A stretch of DNA of 64,000 nt from Geosiphon pyriformis. Lineage: Eukaryota; Glomeromycota; Glomeromycetes; Archaeosporales; Geosiphonaceae. The notes beneath the pieces were generated by a model. The model was not told the DNA's origin. It ran no database searches and worked only from the letters and a program-made list of their open reading frames with translations. How positions within the stretch are numbered: position 1 is the stretch's first letter; every line of letters begins with the position of its first letter. The position numbers and the translations under genes are program-made. Shown piece by piece: positions 10,970-23,799 of this stretch. The DNA lies in assembly GCA_016748015.1 (NCBI GenBank), contig JAAOMT010000040.1, positions 508,028 to 572,027 of the forward strand. The letters run 5' to 3'.

Positions 10970-13900
10970 CTTTATGCAATGCTTGGAATATGAACAATCC
11001 TGTGAAGCAGAGAGATATTGTTCATTGGCATAAGAATATGGACAATTTGATTTCAATCATTATTCAAACCAAGTTGAAAAATAATGTTCATCTATAGATT
11101 GCTAATAAGTTTAATGATATTTGTGTCTTTATTCTGCTGTAGACTTTGGTTACTTGGGTTTTAGTGTTGTTATTATTATAGACGTTTTTTTGGCTCATTA
11201 TATGTATAAAATTTTTGAAATGCCTAAATAACTCTTCTCTGTTAGATTGTTTTTCAAAAATAAACTTTCTGTTTCGATTTTGGGGCTCTATGCTGGTGTA
11301 TTTTCTACAGTTTGGTTTTTCCAAGCTGGTAATATTAACTCTCTGATTGCAAAGGCTACAAATAGATCCTCTTTTGTTATCTTGGGTGGAGATTTCAATG
11401 AAAATGATTCTCACAGATGTACAAGTTTCAAAAAATGCCTCAATTTGGAGTTGGTCAATTTTTTAACAAACAGTCCAGTTGTGAAAAATCCTACATAGAA
11501 AAATTCAAGAAATGTTGAGAAGACAATTAATTATGTGTTTGTTTCTTTAAATTTGGTTAATGCAGTGATGGGTTATGATGTTATGGATGTCAGTGAACAT
11601 TTTGATACTGATCACAAAGCTGTTTCTGTTTTTGTGAGTTTGGATAGATTACTGGATATGTGACTGAACTTGATGTGCAAACAAGCAAATAAGAATCATT
11701 GAAAGTTTGATTTCAAGAATGCTAATAAATTGAAATAGTACGAGTTTAAAGATGCTAGTGATCAATGCTGTTGTGTTTTTAGATAAGTTTGTTATATCTA
11801 AGAAGTTCTCAGATTTGAATACAATGTGAGACATTGTTCGCAAAGTAATAATCTTCTTAGTTAATAGAACATTTAAGAGAAAATGGTACAAGAGTTACAT
11901 TGGGGAGTTCACCAAAGATTCTTCTAAATTTTACAGATTAAAACTTTTGGTGTCAAAAATTGTTAGGTGTTCTTGTGTAAGTTTTGAAAGTGAATTTATT
12001 TTTCTGTTGGATCTTTGGTCTTTTTTGGATGCTGATAATATCTCAAATATTAGGGCTCTTCTGAATTCTGGTGCCAACTCTAATTGTGTGTATTCTGCTC
12101 TTTTTAAGATAAGAAGGTCATATTATATTAGCAAACTTGCTGAATTTAAGAGAGCTGAAGAAACAAGCATTAAGCATGCTATTAATAAAAGAATGGAAAG
12201 TTTTAAGGTAAACAAAGACCACATTATCAAAAGTATTCTGGAGCATTTTTTCTGTAAAGTAGTACTAAATTATCTTGTAGTTGGAAACAAGCTGGTTTTA
12301 GAACCTGATCTGATTAAAGCTAAGATAAATATGGTCATGGAAAGTTGAACCAGAAAACATGTAGTTGTTGCTGATGTTTTCAGTAATTAGTGCTGTCAAT
12401 ATCAACCTTTGGAGTATGTTTTTGATGAAGTTTTTTCGAATATGATGTGCCTAATTGGTTTTGACAAACTGTTCTGTGTGGTCTTTAATCTTCCCAATAG
12501 CAAAGCTGCTGGACTTTCTGGTATTTCTAATAAACTTTGAAAATATTACAATAAAACAATTTTGGATATGCTCTTGGAGCTCTTGAATTCTTGTTTAATT
12601 AATAAATTGGTGTCTAGTTCTTAAAGGGAGGCTTGGGTCACAATAATTCCCAAACTGTATGAATAAAAAAGTATTCTAATAAATACTCATCCTATTGCTT
12701 TGATTAAGACTGCATGTAAAATTTTTTCTAAGATTCTCTCTGATAAAATTTTGTTAGCATACAGTATGTATAATGTTCTTTATAAAGACAATTTTTTGGT
12801 TTTGAAGGGTACAACAACACAGTTTCCTATTTTTGCCATTGGATTAGTAATTAAAAATACACTGGAGAAGAACCATGAGCTTTGGTTGGTTTTGCAGAAT
12901 ATGTGGAAGGCATATGATTCTGTTGGATGGGAGCATCTCAAAAAAAGCCTAGTCAAGATAAAAATATGCAGCAAGTTTATTCAATTTTTTGGCAGTATTT
13001 ATGGTGGTCACATTAACAGAGTTATGACTGACTTTGGTTTAACAAACAAATATCCTGTACATGATGATTTAGATCAAAAGAAGGTGTTCTTATCTTTTTT
13101 TTGGCATATATTCTATGATCTTTTGTTGTGTGAAGTCAAGAAGCAAAAGAGTTTATGTGGATATAAGTTAAATTCTTATTTTGTTTTCAAGACTGGTTGT
13201 GCTGAATCTCAAGCCAGATTAATCTTTTTTTTCACTGCTAGTGCATTTGTAAATGATACTATTTGGGTTGGCTGCAATCAAAAAACTATTCAGTATATTC
13301 TCAATATTGCTAGTGATTTCTTTCATATTAATAATATTTTTATAAATAATAACAAAACAGTGGCCATTTCTATCAACTGTAGTGTTAAGTGTCTTTCTTT
13401 GTTGATTAACAGATTACCTATTTCTATTGCCAAAAAGAGTGAATCTTATTGCTATCTTGGTATCTATCTGTTTACTGATGGATTTTCAAAGCCTAGCTTG
13501 GCTAAAGCACATTCTGATGTTTGGTTTTTTGCCAACTTTGTTTTGAAAAAAACTATCTCAGACAAGCAGTTTTTGTATTTGGTGTCAGCTGTACTTTATC
13601 TTATTATTGGTTATAAAACACAGTTCAGCTTCATTTTTAGTAGTGTATGTAATAAGTAGGATGCTTTAATTCATAGAAATTTGAAGTTGAAAACTTGTCT
13701 GCCTTATGATTTTTCTGGTAATGTGATTTACCATTCTTTCTTTTACAGTTTAAAAACTTTTAAGCAGGTTCAGTCTAAGAAAAAATTAGCATCTTTTGTG
13801 AATTTTGCAAATTCTAATGGGATTTTAAGACATTTGTTTTCTTACAGGTCTTATAACTTGCAAATTTTAAGTTGGTATTCACTCTATTCTTTGTGTTTTC

Positions 13901-15629
13901 TAGTTTGTACAGAGGTCAGTCTTTCTAATAACTTTTTGGCAAATGTGGTCTGTGTTTTTCTTGAGTGCAATTTGTCTTTGGATGGTTCTTTGAACAACTT
14001 TTTCTATCTTTAGAGTGGTATGCCCATGTCAATTGTCCTTGGTGAGTCAAAGTTTTTCAAATTTCTCTCTTCTTTTTAGCAATACAATGTTGTTTTTGTG
14101 AACCAGTTTTGTGATTGTCATGGTGCAGTCTTCAGTTAGAATACTTTCAAATAATAGAAGAAACTTGACTCTTATGGTCCTGTTTCTAATTGGTTCAAGA
14201 TCTCTGTTAATTTTTTTAATGGTGCAAATTTTTTCTCTACTTGCCTTTTGGTTTTGGGTGGTACTAATTTTTCAAATGTTCTTGTGTCTTACAAGTTTAA
14301 GTTAGTTCTTGGTTATTTGTCTTGTGTTAGTTCTAATACTCTGTCAGTCTATATGGATGGTTCTCTAAAGGACATGGACATGGTTAACAAAAAGACTAAT
14401 ATGACAGTTTTTTTTGAAGTCATTGATATGGGTTTGGATATTAAAGTTTCTGATATGATGTTTTCTACTTTAGCTGAATTACAGACTATAGCACTGGCTT
14501 TTGAGTGTGTTCCCTTTCTTAGTTCAGTTTAATTGTTTACAGACAGTCAAGCTGCTTTAAATGCATATAAGTCAGAATTGGATTTGATGTATCCAGATTT
14601 TTATAATTCATATTGGGTAGAACACCAGTAGATTGTGGGTGTTATTTGTAATAAGAATTTAAGGATTAACTGGCACAAAGTTAAGAGTCACTTAAGTGTG
14701 TTGGAAAATAAATGTGCAGACATATTTGCCAATGCTGTTTCTTTTTCTAACTGGTACCTTCCTCCCTAATTGAAAGAACATTATATACTGGCTAGTAATA
14801 AGATTGTTTCTGGTAACTCAAAACATTTTGTTCATGATATTTTTTGGTCTATGTATTGTGCTCACTGAAAAATTGGGTTTGGTTCTAAGATTCTGGTAAA
14901 TAGTTTGTTTTCAGATATTAATTGGTTTAGTTCATCTTTGGTATAGCATCTGGATTTGCACATGGCTGCTAATTCTACCAGTAGACCTTTTGCTGACTCC
15001 TATACTTATTTTATGAAAGCTCTGTACTATTGGCTATCTATTGCTGTATAGAAGTAACTTTTTAACAAATGCTATTCTGGTGTAACATGTTTATATTGTG
15101 GTGATGTTGAAGTGTTGGATCATGTTTTTTCATGCATAGTCGACAAATCTGTTCATATCTGGTTGTTGGATGCTTATGTGACTTCTTGGAGGGTGCTTTC
15201 TGGTCTTTCTTGTTTGTTTTTTATGTGTCTTGGCTAATGTTATCTTGTGTTTCTAATGTTGATATGTGTATGGTTATTTACAAGAGTTTTGTTTTTAAAG
15301 ATTGGCTCTAAAAGGCAATGTCTATTTTTGGTGACCCCAAAGTATTGTATCTAAAAGTTGTGGAATTTGTGTGAACCTTTGGCCTTACTTTTAGGAATGA
15401 AGTTTGGTTAGTTTGGGCTAAGCATTAAGCCTTTATGAAAAAAAATAGGCTGATTCTACCAGGTGGTTCAGTCTCTATCTCAATTTTAGGTCTGTTTTTG
15501 AAATTGTCTGCTGGTGTTGTTAGGTTGCTTGGTGTTGTTGAGACATTTGGTGTTTGTTTCAGGTTTTGTAAGTCTTGTTTGTTTTTTTTAGGAGTTGATA
15601 ACCCAGTTTTGGTTCATATAGGTGTTTAG
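10970..15629 (+). pseudogene. LINE 1 ORF2 (endonuclease, reverse transcriptase, RNase H), broken
   Basis: Endonuclease (EEP type) spans about 10970-11650, with the GGDFNEND motif near 11385-11410 and FDTDHKAV near 11600-11625. RT spans about 12400-13660, with DSVGWEHL of motif A in the ORF at 12700-13659. Its motif C reads FVNDTIWVG at about 13246-13270, so the first catalytic Asp is Asn. RNase H lies at about 14340-14770 (YMDGS, ELQTIALAFE, FTDSQAA). A C-terminal Cys/His motif (CLYCGDVEVLDHVFSC) is near 15088-15135. Several nonsense codons and at least two frame changes interrupt the gene. A last open piece is 15435-15629. Confidence 0.85.
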
Positions 15630-15650
15630 TGTTGTTTTGATTAGTTTAAG

Positions 15651-15699
15651 TAACTGGTCATGTGTAAAAAAAGCATGATTCACACCTAGTTTAAATCAC
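15651..15699 (+). other. Conserved LINE 3' UTR motif
   Basis: Just after ORF2, ACTGGTCATGTGTAAAA, GCATGATTCACACC and TAGTTTAAAT recur in LINE 2 (44535-44580), in copy B (17525-17570, minus) and, more decayed, in copy D (about 48750-48795, minus). LINE reverse transcriptases often recognise the 3' end of their own RNA, so this is a candidate recognition element. Confidence 0.5.
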
Positions 15700-16047
15700 T
15701 TATGTTGATGTATTGTACTAAACAGTGTTTAGATTTCACTCATAAAACATAATAAAAAAAAAATTATATAAAATTTTAACTTAACTAAAAACTAAATTAT
15801 ATATTAATTATTATATTAATATAATAATAAAGTAATTATATAAAATACAAATTTGTAATTATAAGAAACATAATTATTTATAAAAAAATTATTAACCAAA
15901 AAATATTAACAAAATAATAATTTTATATTAAATATTAATCTATAAATATATATTGTTACAGTTGAAACTTATACTTTTTATTAATTATTACATGTATTAG
16001 CCACTGATATCATATAAATTAGCCATTCTATTTTTAGATAGTAATTA

Positions 16048-16137
16048 TTGACTTAATCAATAACCTGATCAATGACCTGACTATTGACCTGATCATTGAC
16101 CTGATTATTGATCTAGTCATTGACTTGATTATTGACC
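16048..16137 (+). repeat. 12-bp minisatellite, 7.5 units, consensus TTGACCTGATCA
   Basis: Seven consecutive 12-mers with transitions between them: TTGACTTAATCA, ATAACCTGATCA, ATGACCTGACTA, TTGACCTGATCA, TTGACCTGATTA, TTGATCTAGTCA, TTGACTTGATTA, then TTGACC. The phase is kept exactly. The array ends 12 bp before the TATA box at 16150, which is where tandem enhancer elements sit in LTR U3 regions. Confidence 0.9.
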
Positions 16138-16149
16138 ACTTTTGACAGC

Positions 16150-16157
16150 TATATAAG
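16150..16157 (+). promoter_or_regulatory. TATA box of the candidate solo LTR
   Basis: TATATAAG follows the tandem array after 12 bp in one of the few GC-balanced parts of the region. TATA-like strings are common in such AT-rich DNA, so the context carries the call. Confidence 0.4.
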
Positions 16158-16666
16158 TAATGAATTTCTTAACTATAGAAAAGCATATTCAAAAATAATC
16201 AAGAATAAATAAAATAACAACTTTCATCTCAATTATTCTTTTATCACTAATTTTCTTTTCCTTATCTTTAAGTATCCAAATATCTTGGGATAAAAGATTA
16301 CTTGTTGGTTATTTTTTACCTTTTTTCTGAAATGTATAAGTGTAACATTTGAAGATTATTGAATAAAATATAACTAAAAAGCACATCTGATACTTGATAT
16401 TGAATTCTAAGAACACCAATGTGAGGCATAGAATTATACCAAGTGTAATCATTTGTTGACAGTATGAACTATCTCTTTACTTTCAAATTCCCCAGTTACC
16501 TTTTAAAAAGAATAATGACTGAGATATTTTATGAAACTGATCTCATATATTGAATCCATACTTATTCAATTTGCTCTTTAAAGTTGAATTTCCTTTGATT
16601 ATTTCTATCACCCTACAATTCTGTTCTCTCTTGCTATCTATTAGCTTGTTACTCTAATCCATAACA

Positions 16667-17489
16667 ATATTATTATAATTATAATATTAATTATTATTGT
16701 ATTATTTTTTACTATTTATTTTATTAACATATTTATAAATATTATATTATTTATCTTAATAATAGTATTTGTTATATTAATTATTAGCTTTTAAATAATA
16801 ATAAATAAAAATTATTAATTACACATAAAATTAATAATTAATAAATAAACTAAATTATTAAATTTTTTTATTTTATTAATATAATTTGTTTACAATTTAT
16901 ATTATATCTTATGTATTTGATTTTTAAACTTAAAAAACCAATTATTATTTAAAAATATCTAAAAACAAAATTTAAACTTAATTTTAATTTAAATATTATA
17001 TTTAAAACCAATAAAAATTTAAATATTATTCTTAAAATTAAACAATATTTAGTTTATTTTAATCTATATAAAAATTTAGCTTAAATAAATTTATAATTTA
17101 AATAAAAAATTTGATTTTAAATATTTTAAACAATTATTATTAGTTTTAATACTTTATATTTTTTTAAATTTAATTTTTAAAATTCCTAATACAATAATTT
17201 AAATTGTTAAATAATTTAACTTGGCAAAAAAAAATTAAGATTAAAAATTTATTAATATTAATATATTATATATTATTTTATTATTACAAATAAATTTAAT
17301 AAAACTAATATTATTAAATCAAAAAATTGCACAAATAATCTTTTTACTAATAGTTAAAATTATACAGTTTATTATATTGATATTAAAAAAATTAAGATTA
17401 ATAATTTAAATTTGTTAAATAAATTAATTTATTAGTTAACTATATAAAAAATTTAATATTAATTATTTAATTTTTTTACAAGTACAATC
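16667..17489. other. AT desert
   Basis: Nearly pure A+T with no open frame of interest and no recognisable repeat unit. Confidence 0.7.
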
Positions 17490-18930
17490 TAACCACTTTC
17501 TAAAAACATATAATCAAGAAAGATTTTAAATTAAGTATGATTTATGTTCTTTTTACATATGACCAGCAATTTGTGCCAGTCAAAGCAATACTATACATCT
17601 ATATTATACACAATAGAAAAATTCTACATAAAACCAAAATACAAACTAGTCAAAAAAAAGTACAAACCAAAACACACATGTATATTTAACTTAACACCAA
17701 AGTTATGAATCATTTTAAGAGTTTACAAGAATAACAAATTCAAAATAAAAAAAAACAACTAACTTATTATAGAGCAAGAGACCATGTTTTTTATAATGTA
17801 CTCTTAGTTATATGCTCAGCAACCAGATGTCAGTTCTGTAATCTTCAGCAAAACTCTTAACCAGATTGATAACTATTACATTACTATTAGACCTAACACT
17901 TAGTAAACACATCATTTTATTTACCCATTTTTTAACACAAAGTCCTTAGCCAATGGCATGTACAAGTAATCAAAAAATTCTGCTTCATATAAGGATCAGA
18001 TCATTTTACAATTAGCAATATAAGCACCTATTAAATTAATTTACTTTTGAATAGTGTTTGAGATCAGATTTTTTCTAATACAAATATTATAAATACATAA
18101 AAACACATGATCAGAGTTCTCAATTAGCCTACACCAGATGTATAACATACTAAGATAATTAAAATTATAAAGCCTTTTTCTCTTGGTCATAGACAAATAA
18201 TAATGTATAATTTTTATAAAGTAGAATTTAAGTACTAAAAAATCAGAGCTGGTAAAACCAGACCTAACACAGCCATTAGAATATTATACAGCAAATATTC
18301 TGTGCATATTAAAGAGATTGCAAAATATCAAATCAACAGCACTATCAGTATATTTGGATTTTTAGCCAATAAAACCAATAGTATCAAATATCTGTTTAAT
18401 AAAGTGGCATGCATTTCCAAAAATTGGTTTACCTTTAACAACAAAAAAACAGTGTGGCATCTTGACAGATATAATGAATTCAGATATAGTGGCTGTATTA
18501 GTAAAAAAGTCTATATACTTATTTCTAATAACACCAAAGTAACCTTTGGCCTTATTCTAACTGACTGATAAATTTTTTGATATAATAGTTTAATAAATGT
18601 GCTTCCTTTTAATCCAGTATTTGTTACAAAAGTTGAAATCAACATATCTCACATTTAAAACACAAATGTTCAAAAAAGCTTGACTATTAGTAAATAATAT
18701 AACTAAGCTAAACATAAGAACACAATCTAATATAAACATAATAGTTTATAGTTCCACCAGAGTTGAAAAGAGCAAACCATCCATCTTAATTCTAATATTT
18801 ATATTAATATCCAAAAAATATGCAGCTGTACTACCATAAGCACTAACAAAACCAAAATTTTTAACTAAACTATTGAATTTATTTATTTTTATTAATATAA
18901 TTTAATAAGCAAAGTTCAACTACTATTTAA
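17490..18930 (-). pseudogene. LINE copy B: RNase H and C-terminus only, decayed
   Basis: Minus-strand translation from about 18890 downward gives the RNase H domain of ORF2 (STAAYFLDINI, then FTNSQAFLNICV, the FSDSQAALDVCV region of LINE 2). It continues through the C-terminal domain (KRKRLYNFNYLSML near 18170, matching the KHLYNRCYLSVI region) to the conserved 3' UTR motif at 17525-17570. The 5' part of the element is absent. Stops are frequent. The open plus-strand stretch at 18302-18568 is the antisense of this copy. Confidence 0.7.
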
Positions 18931-20250
18931 TATACAAAATTAGACTAAGTAACCCAAATTAGATACAACTTACATATTTACTACATATAGCCAGCCACTC
19001 AGGCCAAACAAGACAACATTATGCATTTATCACAACTCTCATACTGTCAATTAAACCTGAAAAAAAAAGCATGGCTTACATCTATCAAAACTAATAACAA
19101 AGAACTCAATGATACCAAGAAGTTAGACTATGCTATTCAACAACTTAGCTGCCAAGCCATGAAACAAATTATATATTATTTCACTATTACTTGCTAAACC
19201 AGTTTTTTTTATTTTAGCTCTAAATCTAGCCCTATTGAACCAAACCAGTAAATAATGTTTCTTTATCAATTGACTTACAAATAAAACAATAACTACTACA
19301 GCTTCCTTCTTAGTTTCAAATATTGTTAATGCTTCTACATACTAATCTCTAAACACAAAACTCTTATAAATTACAATATACAAGCTTATATTCATCAAAC
19401 AATAAAAGAAAGTTCTCAGTATAACAAAAGATAAAAGATCATATAAACCAGTCATAAAAATCTACTTATCAAAAAACTCCACAAGAATATTCTCATGGCT
19501 TTTAACATTTTTAATGCACATAAAAGCATAATATAGAAGCTTTACTTCACTACACAGCAAACACAACACATTTAGATAATCCTTATTATATAATCTTTTT
19601 CTGACCACTATTAGTAAATGCTTATATATAGCTTTTATTAGATAAGTTTGCAAATTAGCAGACTTTCTACTGGTAAAGCCAAATAACATATGCAAATCAA
19701 AGTGCCATACCTTAGCAGTAGATAGCCAATTTATTTCTTTAATCAAAGCATTAGGTATTATTCAAGAAATAGATCTGTATATATCTTAGATAAAGTGATA
19801 TGTATTGTCAGAAACAAACAAGATTCAGTAATCTCATCAGTTATTTAATCAGTCTTATTATTACTCCACACCTTTAAAAAATCCTTGACTTTTATCTACT
19901 TAACTAAAAAATTCTTATTTTTTATTAAATTGTTTATATGTTTCTCTTTATTCAACAACAGTTGCAAAAATCTGGCACAGCATAATTAATTTTAGCAGCA
20001 CATATATTAATAGCTATTTGGCTGTTTAAATGTAGAACTATTATACAAGACAAAAAGACACATTCCAAAAACAAAACAACAATTTGTAGTTCAGTCAAAG
20101 TAAATAACAGAAGACTATCTACTTCAATATCAATATCTATATTTACAGCAAAAAAATATGCAGCAGTCTTATTAGTAACTTCAAAAGAGTCTAGGTTTTT
20201 TAAAGAGTTATCTATATACATAATTGGGTTTAATTTTATTTTATTAATAC
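18931..20250 (-). pseudogene. LINE copy C: RNase H and C-terminus only, decayed
   Basis: The minus-strand ORF at 19952-20221 (MYIDNSLKNL..., TELQIVVLFLECV) is the RNase H start of ORF2, with YIDNS in place of the YTDGS-type motif. The ORF at 19462-19746 (VWHFDLHMLFGFTSRKSANLQTYLIKA) is the C-terminal domain, matching VWHSNSHLAAGFTSKHTANC of LINE 2. Bases about 19060-19150 match the last codons and 3' UTR. Like copy B it begins at the start of RNase H. Confidence 0.75.
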
Positions 20251-22430
20251 TATTTAATTTTAATTAAATAAAAAAATCAAGAATTAGTTTAGATTTTTAA
20301 ATTTAAACCATTTATATATTATTTAAATTTTATTAAATTAATAAATTTTTATATATGATAAAAATTATAAGTTTAATTAAATCTTTAATTATTTTAATAT
20401 TGAAATAAAAAACTTATTATTATTATAATTTATTATTAATTTTATTAATTTTTGTTTTTATTATAATATTATATTATTTGCTTAAAAAATTCTATTAAAT
20501 ATTATTAATTTACTTTAAAAAAATCAAAAAATCAAATCTATTTTAACAAATGTAAATTGAAATATTAATTTATAATTACTTAAATATATAAAAAAAAATC
20601 AAAAACCTAAATTATATTAATATTAAATTAATATTAAATACAAAATTAATTAAAAAATAAAATTATAAAGTTTATAATATTATCAAAAAAAATACAACAA
20701 ATACTTAATAATAAATTAATTTAATTATTAATGAATTTGGTTATTACTAATTATATTAATCATAAAAAAAATCAATTTTATGTAAATTATTAAAAATTAA
20801 TAATATTAATTATAAAGTAAATATTTAAATTTATTATTAATAAAACTTTAGAAAATTTTAAACATAAAAAGTAAATTTTAACTTTAAATATTATAAGTAA
20901 ATATTGATAAATTAAAATAAATTTCAAAACTTAAAAAAAAACAGTTTTTATTATTTAAATAATATTAATATTTTTTCATTTATTTGTTGAGTATTTACCT
21001 TATTTTTAACAAGTATTTAAATATTTTCAAAATGTTAGATTAAAACTTAATATTAAAAAATATTTTTTAAAAAAACTTAATTTTTGGGTTATATTATTAA
21101 GACAAATTTAAATTTAACTTAAAAAATTAAAATTTTAAAGTAGTTATATTAATTATTAACTTGATTTTAAAAAAAATTAACAACTATTCTAATCAATAAT
21201 ATATAACATATTATTAATAAATTTTAAAAAAATGTTATTATTTGTAAAACAAAATAAAATTTAAATATTAATTTCAAATATTTAATAAAAAATTCAATTT
21301 AAAATCTTAAATTGTTTAAATAAAAAATTTTAAAATAATAAAACAAAAAAAAATTATTAAATTCAAAAGTAATAACAAAATTAAAATAAATATTATAATA
21401 ATTACTAAGATAATAAAAAAGTAAATTAAAATTTAATAAAACTAATAGTAATTAAATAAAATTTAACATAAAATAAAATTTAACATTTAAAAAAAAATTT
21501 TATCTAATAAATAAATTAAAAATTAAAATATTATAAAAAATTAAATTTAAACTTATTTTAAATAAAAATAAATATTATAAACAATATTTACATAAATTAA
21601 TAAATTAAATTTTAAAACATGGTAAAATACTAACTAAAACAAAATATATTAATAAATATAGATAATAAAAATAAATAGATTTATATATCTTTAACAATTA
21701 AATAAATATAATTACAACAAAATAAATATTATTTTAAAAATTGTTGTTTATTAATAGTAAAATTTAACATATATAATAAATTAAATATTTGACAAATTAT
21801 TAGATAGTTAATAATAAATTATTAATAATATTAATATTATTTTATTTATTTTAATAAGTATAATCCAATTGCTTTTTTAATACAATACAACATAAAATAT
21901 TTTAAATTAGATATAACTTATATAATTAACCATTTTTTAATATTATATTAAAAAAACAATTCAATTAATTACTAATAAAAATATGATTGCACATTACACA
22001 AAACATTTAAAAATACAAATTTACTGTTATTTTAACAAAATTTAAAAAATACATTGAACAAAATATATTAATAAATATAAAAAATTGCAAAAAAACTTAT
22101 TATAATTAGAATTGTTTTATATTGACTTAATATATTAATTTATAAATTTTAATAATATTACCAAGAAAATTTTTACAATAATTAAAAATATAAAAGAAAG
22201 AATATAATTTGAGTTTTGTTTATTTTTATAATAAACAAAAAAACATACATTAATAATACATATAAGTATATATTTTATTCTAATAATAGCAAAAAAAAAT
22301 TTAGGCCAAAATAAAAAATTGTTATTATACAAAAAAGAAAATATAATATTAATTATAATTAGAAAAATTTTTACAAAAATTGATAGATAATTATAACTTA
22401 AACTTGCTAATATTTAAAATCATCCAATAA
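20251..22430. other. AT desert
   Basis: More than 2 kb of near-pure A+T. A minus-strand open stretch at 22135-22332 codes only for Ile/Phe/Lys/Asn-type residues and is not supported as a gene. Confidence 0.65.
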
Positions 22431-22639
22431 TTTTAAATAAACACATTGTTATTAAAGCCAAAAAAAATACAGGCATTTTTGCTTTTGATAACAGTTTAAA
22501 TTGTGCAGTATATCAAAAAATGTTTCAATAATATAATAAATAAGTCTTATACTTAGAAAAAACAACCAAAAATACATAATACATATTTTGAACCAAATAA
22601 TTAATATCAAATTATTTTAATAAAACAGCCTAAAGAAAT

Positions 22640-23060
22640 GTTTTAAGTTTTATTAAATAGGCTTTTGGCTAAATCCAAAAAATGCGAAAATAAAAATAAT
22701 TAGACTTTTGTTGTGCATGTCAAGTAATTTCTTTGAAACCAAATTTTTTAACACAAAAAAGTGCAATTACAGAAGTAAATAAAAAAGCAGAATACAAATG
22801 TATTTTTTATCCTAAATTTTATTGAGAGATATTGGAGAAAAGCCAAATGTTATGTTAAAGAAAATTGTGATTATTTATGAACAGAACTACAACAAATTGT
22901 ATCTTAAAGTTTCGAATCTGTGTCATTAATTGCAATTAGAAAATTTGCTAGAAAAACTTGGTATTATATGAAAAAAAATTCGTGGTTAACTTGCAGAATA
23001 TGCAGTTAAAAAATACAAGTCTTATAAAAAATTTCAGATAGTATTTTAGAACAATTAAAT
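22640..23060 (+). pseudogene. DDE transposase remnant (mariner-superfamily-like, C-terminal part)
   Basis: A plus-strand translation with two frames reads LDFCCACQVISLKPNFLTQK, then ...KCIFYPKFY near 22700-22820. It then reads IERYWRKAKCYVKENCDY, followed by SFESVSLIAIRKFARKTWYY near 22830-22980, and AEYAVKKYKSYKK near 23000-23030. The CC-C-R-like segment, the IE-YW motif (candidate third acidic catalytic residue) and the R/K-rich end are what I recall of a DDE endonuclease family common in mycorrhizal fungi. That assignment is from memory. Stops, one frameshift and a short gap around the NFIE position make it dead. The N-terminal half and any terminal repeats are not visible. Confidence 0.55.
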
Positions 23061-23760
23061 TAAGTTCATATTAAATAAATATATAATTTTATTTTAATTG
23101 ATAAAATCGTTTTTATATGACTGAAATTACATAAAAATATACAATTCCAAATTTCGAACTAATAATCAAAACTTGATAATTTTAATAATTGCTAAAATAA
23201 GATCTTCAAATAACAATCGAAATTAGAAGACCAAAAAATAAAACATGCTTGATTATAAATTTAGACTATTATTAAATTATATTATTTTAAAACAATTAAT
23301 TGTTTTAATTCTTATTTTATTTAGTTAAAATGCAATATTAAATAATTAATAATTAAATAATTATTATTCACAATTAACAAGTTTAATAAAAAACAAATTT
23401 AATTGGTTTTGTTAAAATATATAAAGAAAAAAAGGAACATTTAAATTAAACCAATGATATAAATATTTTAATGATGTTTCCTTATAAAATAAATGAGTAT
23501 TATCTTATTAACTGAGATTTTATAAAAACGAAATCAAATATTGACATTTAAAGTGGCATAAAAACACTATCTATAAAAAATAGTATCATAAAAAATGATT
23601 ATTTTGAATTCTATTGACTTAAAATCAAAGCTTTTTAATAAAATTTTGCTTAAAAGTATCATTTTAATGAAAAGTTAACCATATTTGAGAGTAACACCAA
23701 ATATAAATATGTTAATAAGATAAATATAATTTATACATTAGGTGCAAAAGAAATTTTTAT
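23061..23760. other. AT-rich stretch, nothing recognised
   Basis: Moderately AT-rich with a few CG dinucleotides but no extended open frame and no similarity to the other elements here. It may hold the far end of the DDE transposon. Confidence 0.4.
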
Positions 23761-23799
23761 TCGGTACGTGTTGAAATAATTAAGAGTAGACCTCACGGA

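Larger units (their letters stand above)
8875..15755 (+). mobile_element. LINE copy 1, full length, decayed
   Basis: A non-LTR retrotransposon of about 6.9 kb with a 5' leader, ORF1 (zinc knuckle) and ORF2 (endonuclease, reverse transcriptase, RNase H, C-terminal Cys/His motif), ending in an A-rich tail (CATAATAAAAAAAA). The layout is the same as LINE 2 (27785-44640 minus its gypsy insert). GC is lower and indels more frequent than in LINE 2, so this copy is older. The order EN-RT-RNase H resembles Tad1/I-type LINEs, but clade assignment needs a tree. Confidence 0.85.
15954..16666 (+). repeat. Candidate solo LTR of an unidentified LTR retrotransposon
   Basis: The block starts TGTTACAG and ends CCATAACA (TGTTA/TAACA inverted ends), with ATAT on both sides as a possible 4-bp target duplication. 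Inside are a 12-bp tandem array (16048-16137), a TATA box (TATATAAG, 16150-16157) and AATAAA near 16205, in the order expected of an LTR (U3 enhancer, promoter, polyadenylation signal). It is richer in GC than its surroundings and has no homology I can see to the gypsy LTRs in this window. In such AT-rich flanks the ATAT duplication is weak evidence. An alternative 3' end is TGTAACA at 16341-16347. Confidence 0.45.

Noticed and set aside
15954-16347. Shorter LTR ending at TGTAACA
   Set aside because: The ends pair (TGTTACA/TGTAACA), but no matching flanks and no primer-binding site follow, so the longer version with ATAT flanks was preferred; neither is certain.
18302-18568. Plus-strand ORF of 88 codons
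   Set aside because: Antisense of LINE copy B; the minus strand reads RNase H and C-terminal LINE sequence through it.
22135-22332. Minus-strand ORF resembling a membrane peptide
   Set aside because: Phe/Ile/Leu runs are expected from AT-rich codons; nothing else supports a gene.
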